Below, piece by piece: positions 62,693-64,000 of a stretch of 64,000 nucleotides of DNA. Location of the stretch: contig NZ_CP154261.1 in NCBI RefSeq assembly GCF_039511225.1, positions 4,836,001 through 4,900,000 of the forward strand, read 5' to 3'. Within the stretch, counting starts at the first letter, position 1. The number at the start of each line of letters is the position of its first letter. A model generated the notes under the pieces. The model searched no databases, was not told the DNA's origin, and saw nothing but the letters and a program-made list of their open reading frames with translations. The position numbers and the translations under genes were made by a program. Origin of the DNA: Sphingobacterium multivorum. Its GTDB lineage: Bacteria > Bacteroidota > Bacteroidia > Sphingobacteriales > Sphingobacteriaceae.

Positions 62693-63583
62693 TTAAGAAC
62701 TTACCTCAAGTTTATATCCTTTACCACGTATAACCGTAATTTTGATAGTCGGATCAAACTCCAATTTTTTTCTAAGTTTTGATATAAACATATCTAGACT
62801 GCGCCCGACAATAACCCCCTCATCTTCCCAAATCTCTTTTTGCAGCCGGGTTCGTGCTATCGTCTGGTTAGGTGACAAGGCGAAAATATGCAACAGACGA
62901 GTTTCTGTTCCGGTGAGATCAATCGTGTTGTCATGAATGACCATTTCTCGCTCCTGCGGATTAAACAAAACTGACCCAAAGGCTAAAACAGAGTTATTTC
63001 GATCGTACAACACAGCACTTCGCCTCCGATCCGTTTTCAAAAAAATGAATCCAGCAAATACTAAAAACAACAGAATAATCAAAAAAAGGCTACTCGCTGC
63101 CGTGTTTATTCCGGTAGGTTTAAATTTAATGTTAACCATGTAACATCCTTTAGGTTGCACTCTTCCTCTGCAAGCAATAATATCATCTTTTTTATTACTG
63201 GAAATAGCATATCCATAAGCTACGCTTGAGTTGCCACAATTGAGGACGTTAACAACATAATCACTGGCAAGAGGATCATTGACCAACAGGCGCTGAATAG
63301 CATTCACAAGTGAGTCCGGTTTAAAGGTGATTTCATGCTCAAACCTGATCTGATATTCATTTTCTTGGATCTTTTCAATCGGAAGCACTCTTGATCTACT
63401 GTCGCCCGACTGTGTAAGCAGTTCATCGCCTATCCGCCTAAGCAAAACCTCTCTCCTGGCACGATCAAAATCGTCTGTACCAGTCCTATCAAAAGCGATA
63501 AAGGCCATTGCAATAAACAAGAGCATTATCCCGCCATACAAGTACTTCCGGTTCCCAAGGAAAATATTTCGCCTTTCAAACAT
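62693..63583 (-). CDS. Membrane-tethered winged-helix transcription regulator
   Basis: A 296-residue protein. A membrane segment at residues about 15-30 is followed by a periplasmic domain (about 31-155) with cysteines in VLNCGNSSVAYGY and ACRGRVQPKGCYMV, a second segment (about 162-182) and a cytoplasmic C-terminal OmpR/PhoB-type winged helix (about 200-294; LTGTETRLLHIFALSPNQTI, RSLDMFISKLRKKLEFDP, VIRGKGYKLE). ToxR and CadC carry this DNA-binding domain at the N-terminus; here the order is reversed. It probably senses an envelope signal and binds DNA from the membrane. It diverges from the secreted protein gene at 63757. Confidence 0.88.
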   Translation of the reverse strand: MFERRNIFLGNRKYLYGGIMLLFIAMAFIAFDRTGTDDFDRARREVLLRRIGDELLTQSGDSRSRVLPIEKIQENEYQIRFEHEITFKPDSLVNAIQRLLVNDPLASDYVVNVLNCGNSSVAYGYAISSNKKDDIIACRGRVQPKGCYMVNIKFKPTGINTAASSLFLIILLFLVFAGFIFLKTDRRRSAVLYDRNNSVLAFGSVLFNPQEREMVIHDNTIDLTGTETRLLHIFALSPNQTIARTRLQKEIWEDEGVIVGRSLDMFISKLRKKLEFDPTIKITVIRGKGYKLEVSS

Positions 63584-63756
63584 ACGATTTACAATTAATT
63601 TACAAAGATTACATTACTATTTACAATCTAGAGCCGGCCATATAAGTATCATCAACGTATTTTTGTCACATCACGCTAAAAGGGATGCGAGAAAAACAAG
63701 TTTGAACGGATCTAATTTACTGGGATAAATCGAATGTTCATTAAACTTTTAAAAAT

Positions 63757-64000
63757 ATGAAAAAAATTATCTATGTATTGGTCCTACCGCTTGCGATAGC
63801 AAGCGGCTTGGCATTTGCCAATCGCGAAATCAAAAATGAAACTTTAAAAAAATCGGCTCCGAAATCACGCACTCCTACTGAAATGAACGCCGAAAGGAAT
63901 AAATGGGAAGCAAGCCCCAATGGTATAAAGTTCAAAAAATGGAAAGAATCTCCCGAAGGTATAAAAGTACTTGACAATGCGGCGAAAATAAAGAATCAAA
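63757..64000 (+). CDS. Secreted protein with short repeats (partial)
   Basis: The ATG at 63757 opens a frame to the window edge: 81 residues seen. A signal peptide (MKKIIYVLVLPLAIASGLAFA) is clear. The mature part has charged residues and a short tandem repeat, KWEASPNGIKF followed by KWKESPEGIKV. No family is recognised. It diverges from the winged-helix regulator gene with a 173-base gap and is a candidate target of that regulator. Confidence 0.75.
   Translation, partial: MKKIIYVLVLPLAIASGLAFANREIKNETLKKSAPKSRTPTEMNAERNKWEASPNGIKFKKWKESPEGIKVLDNAAKIKNQ

Overview
The window is a piece of a Bacteroidota chromosome, most likely Sphingobacterium or a close Sphingobacteriaceae relative. The reasons are a SusC/SusD pair, a MurF of the Bacteroidota type, futalosine-pathway MqnC, several POT peptide transporters, and promoters of the TTTG-N19-TAnnTTTG type in front of tRNA genes. 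The genus is inferred from gene content, not from a search.

Region by region: (1) 1-2154 holds a partial murF, recX, tRNA-Gly and tRNA-Leu. (2) 2161-13156 is an integrated element of about 11 kb in the 3' end of tRNA-Leu, flanked by the 9-base repeat GTACAAGAA. It carries a serine recombinase gene broken by an ISL3/ISAon1-like insertion sequence, a frameshifted mobC-like gene beside nested inverted repeats, and an A+T-rich cargo of six genes: a fulvocin C-like bacteriocin precursor, a DUF1573 lipoprotein, a Wzy/O-antigen-ligase-like TPR membrane protein, a small membrane protein, an ABC ATPase and a lipoprotein with an unusual hydrolase fold. An RNAP alpha-CTD-like protein and an IS66 remnant lie at its right end. 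(3) 13290-27972 is core chromosome with scattered accessory genes: chrA, an OmpA lipoprotein, a GH144-like enzyme, accA, tRNA-Lys, a GH29 fucosidase fused to a decayed VirJ/AcvB-like gene, four small stress or unknown genes, sufS-sufE and an acyl-ACP desaturase. (4) 28051-45200 holds two pairs of POT transporters around a housekeeping operon (GlmU-like, tpiA, prmA, mpl), rpmE2, and a divergent kinase/GH109 pair with two LacI-type operators. (5) 45471-57082 holds a sugar isomerase-like protein, a LutA-like protein, an MFS transporter, dacB, susD-susC, mqnC and scpB. (6) 57236-64000 holds a 53-residue very acidic protein, trxA, a rhodanese, a GH25 enzyme, a bestrophin, two identical tRNA-Ser genes flanking an ECF sigma/anti-sigma module, a membrane-tethered winged-helix regulator and a partial secreted protein.

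The most interesting part is the tRNA-Leu island. Its bacteriocin-like cargo looks like a self-contained production, export or immunity locus whose non-precursor genes have no obvious published role. The recombinase reading frame would run across the attachment site in the excised circle, so integration would exchange its C-terminal tail. All functions are read from sequence only.
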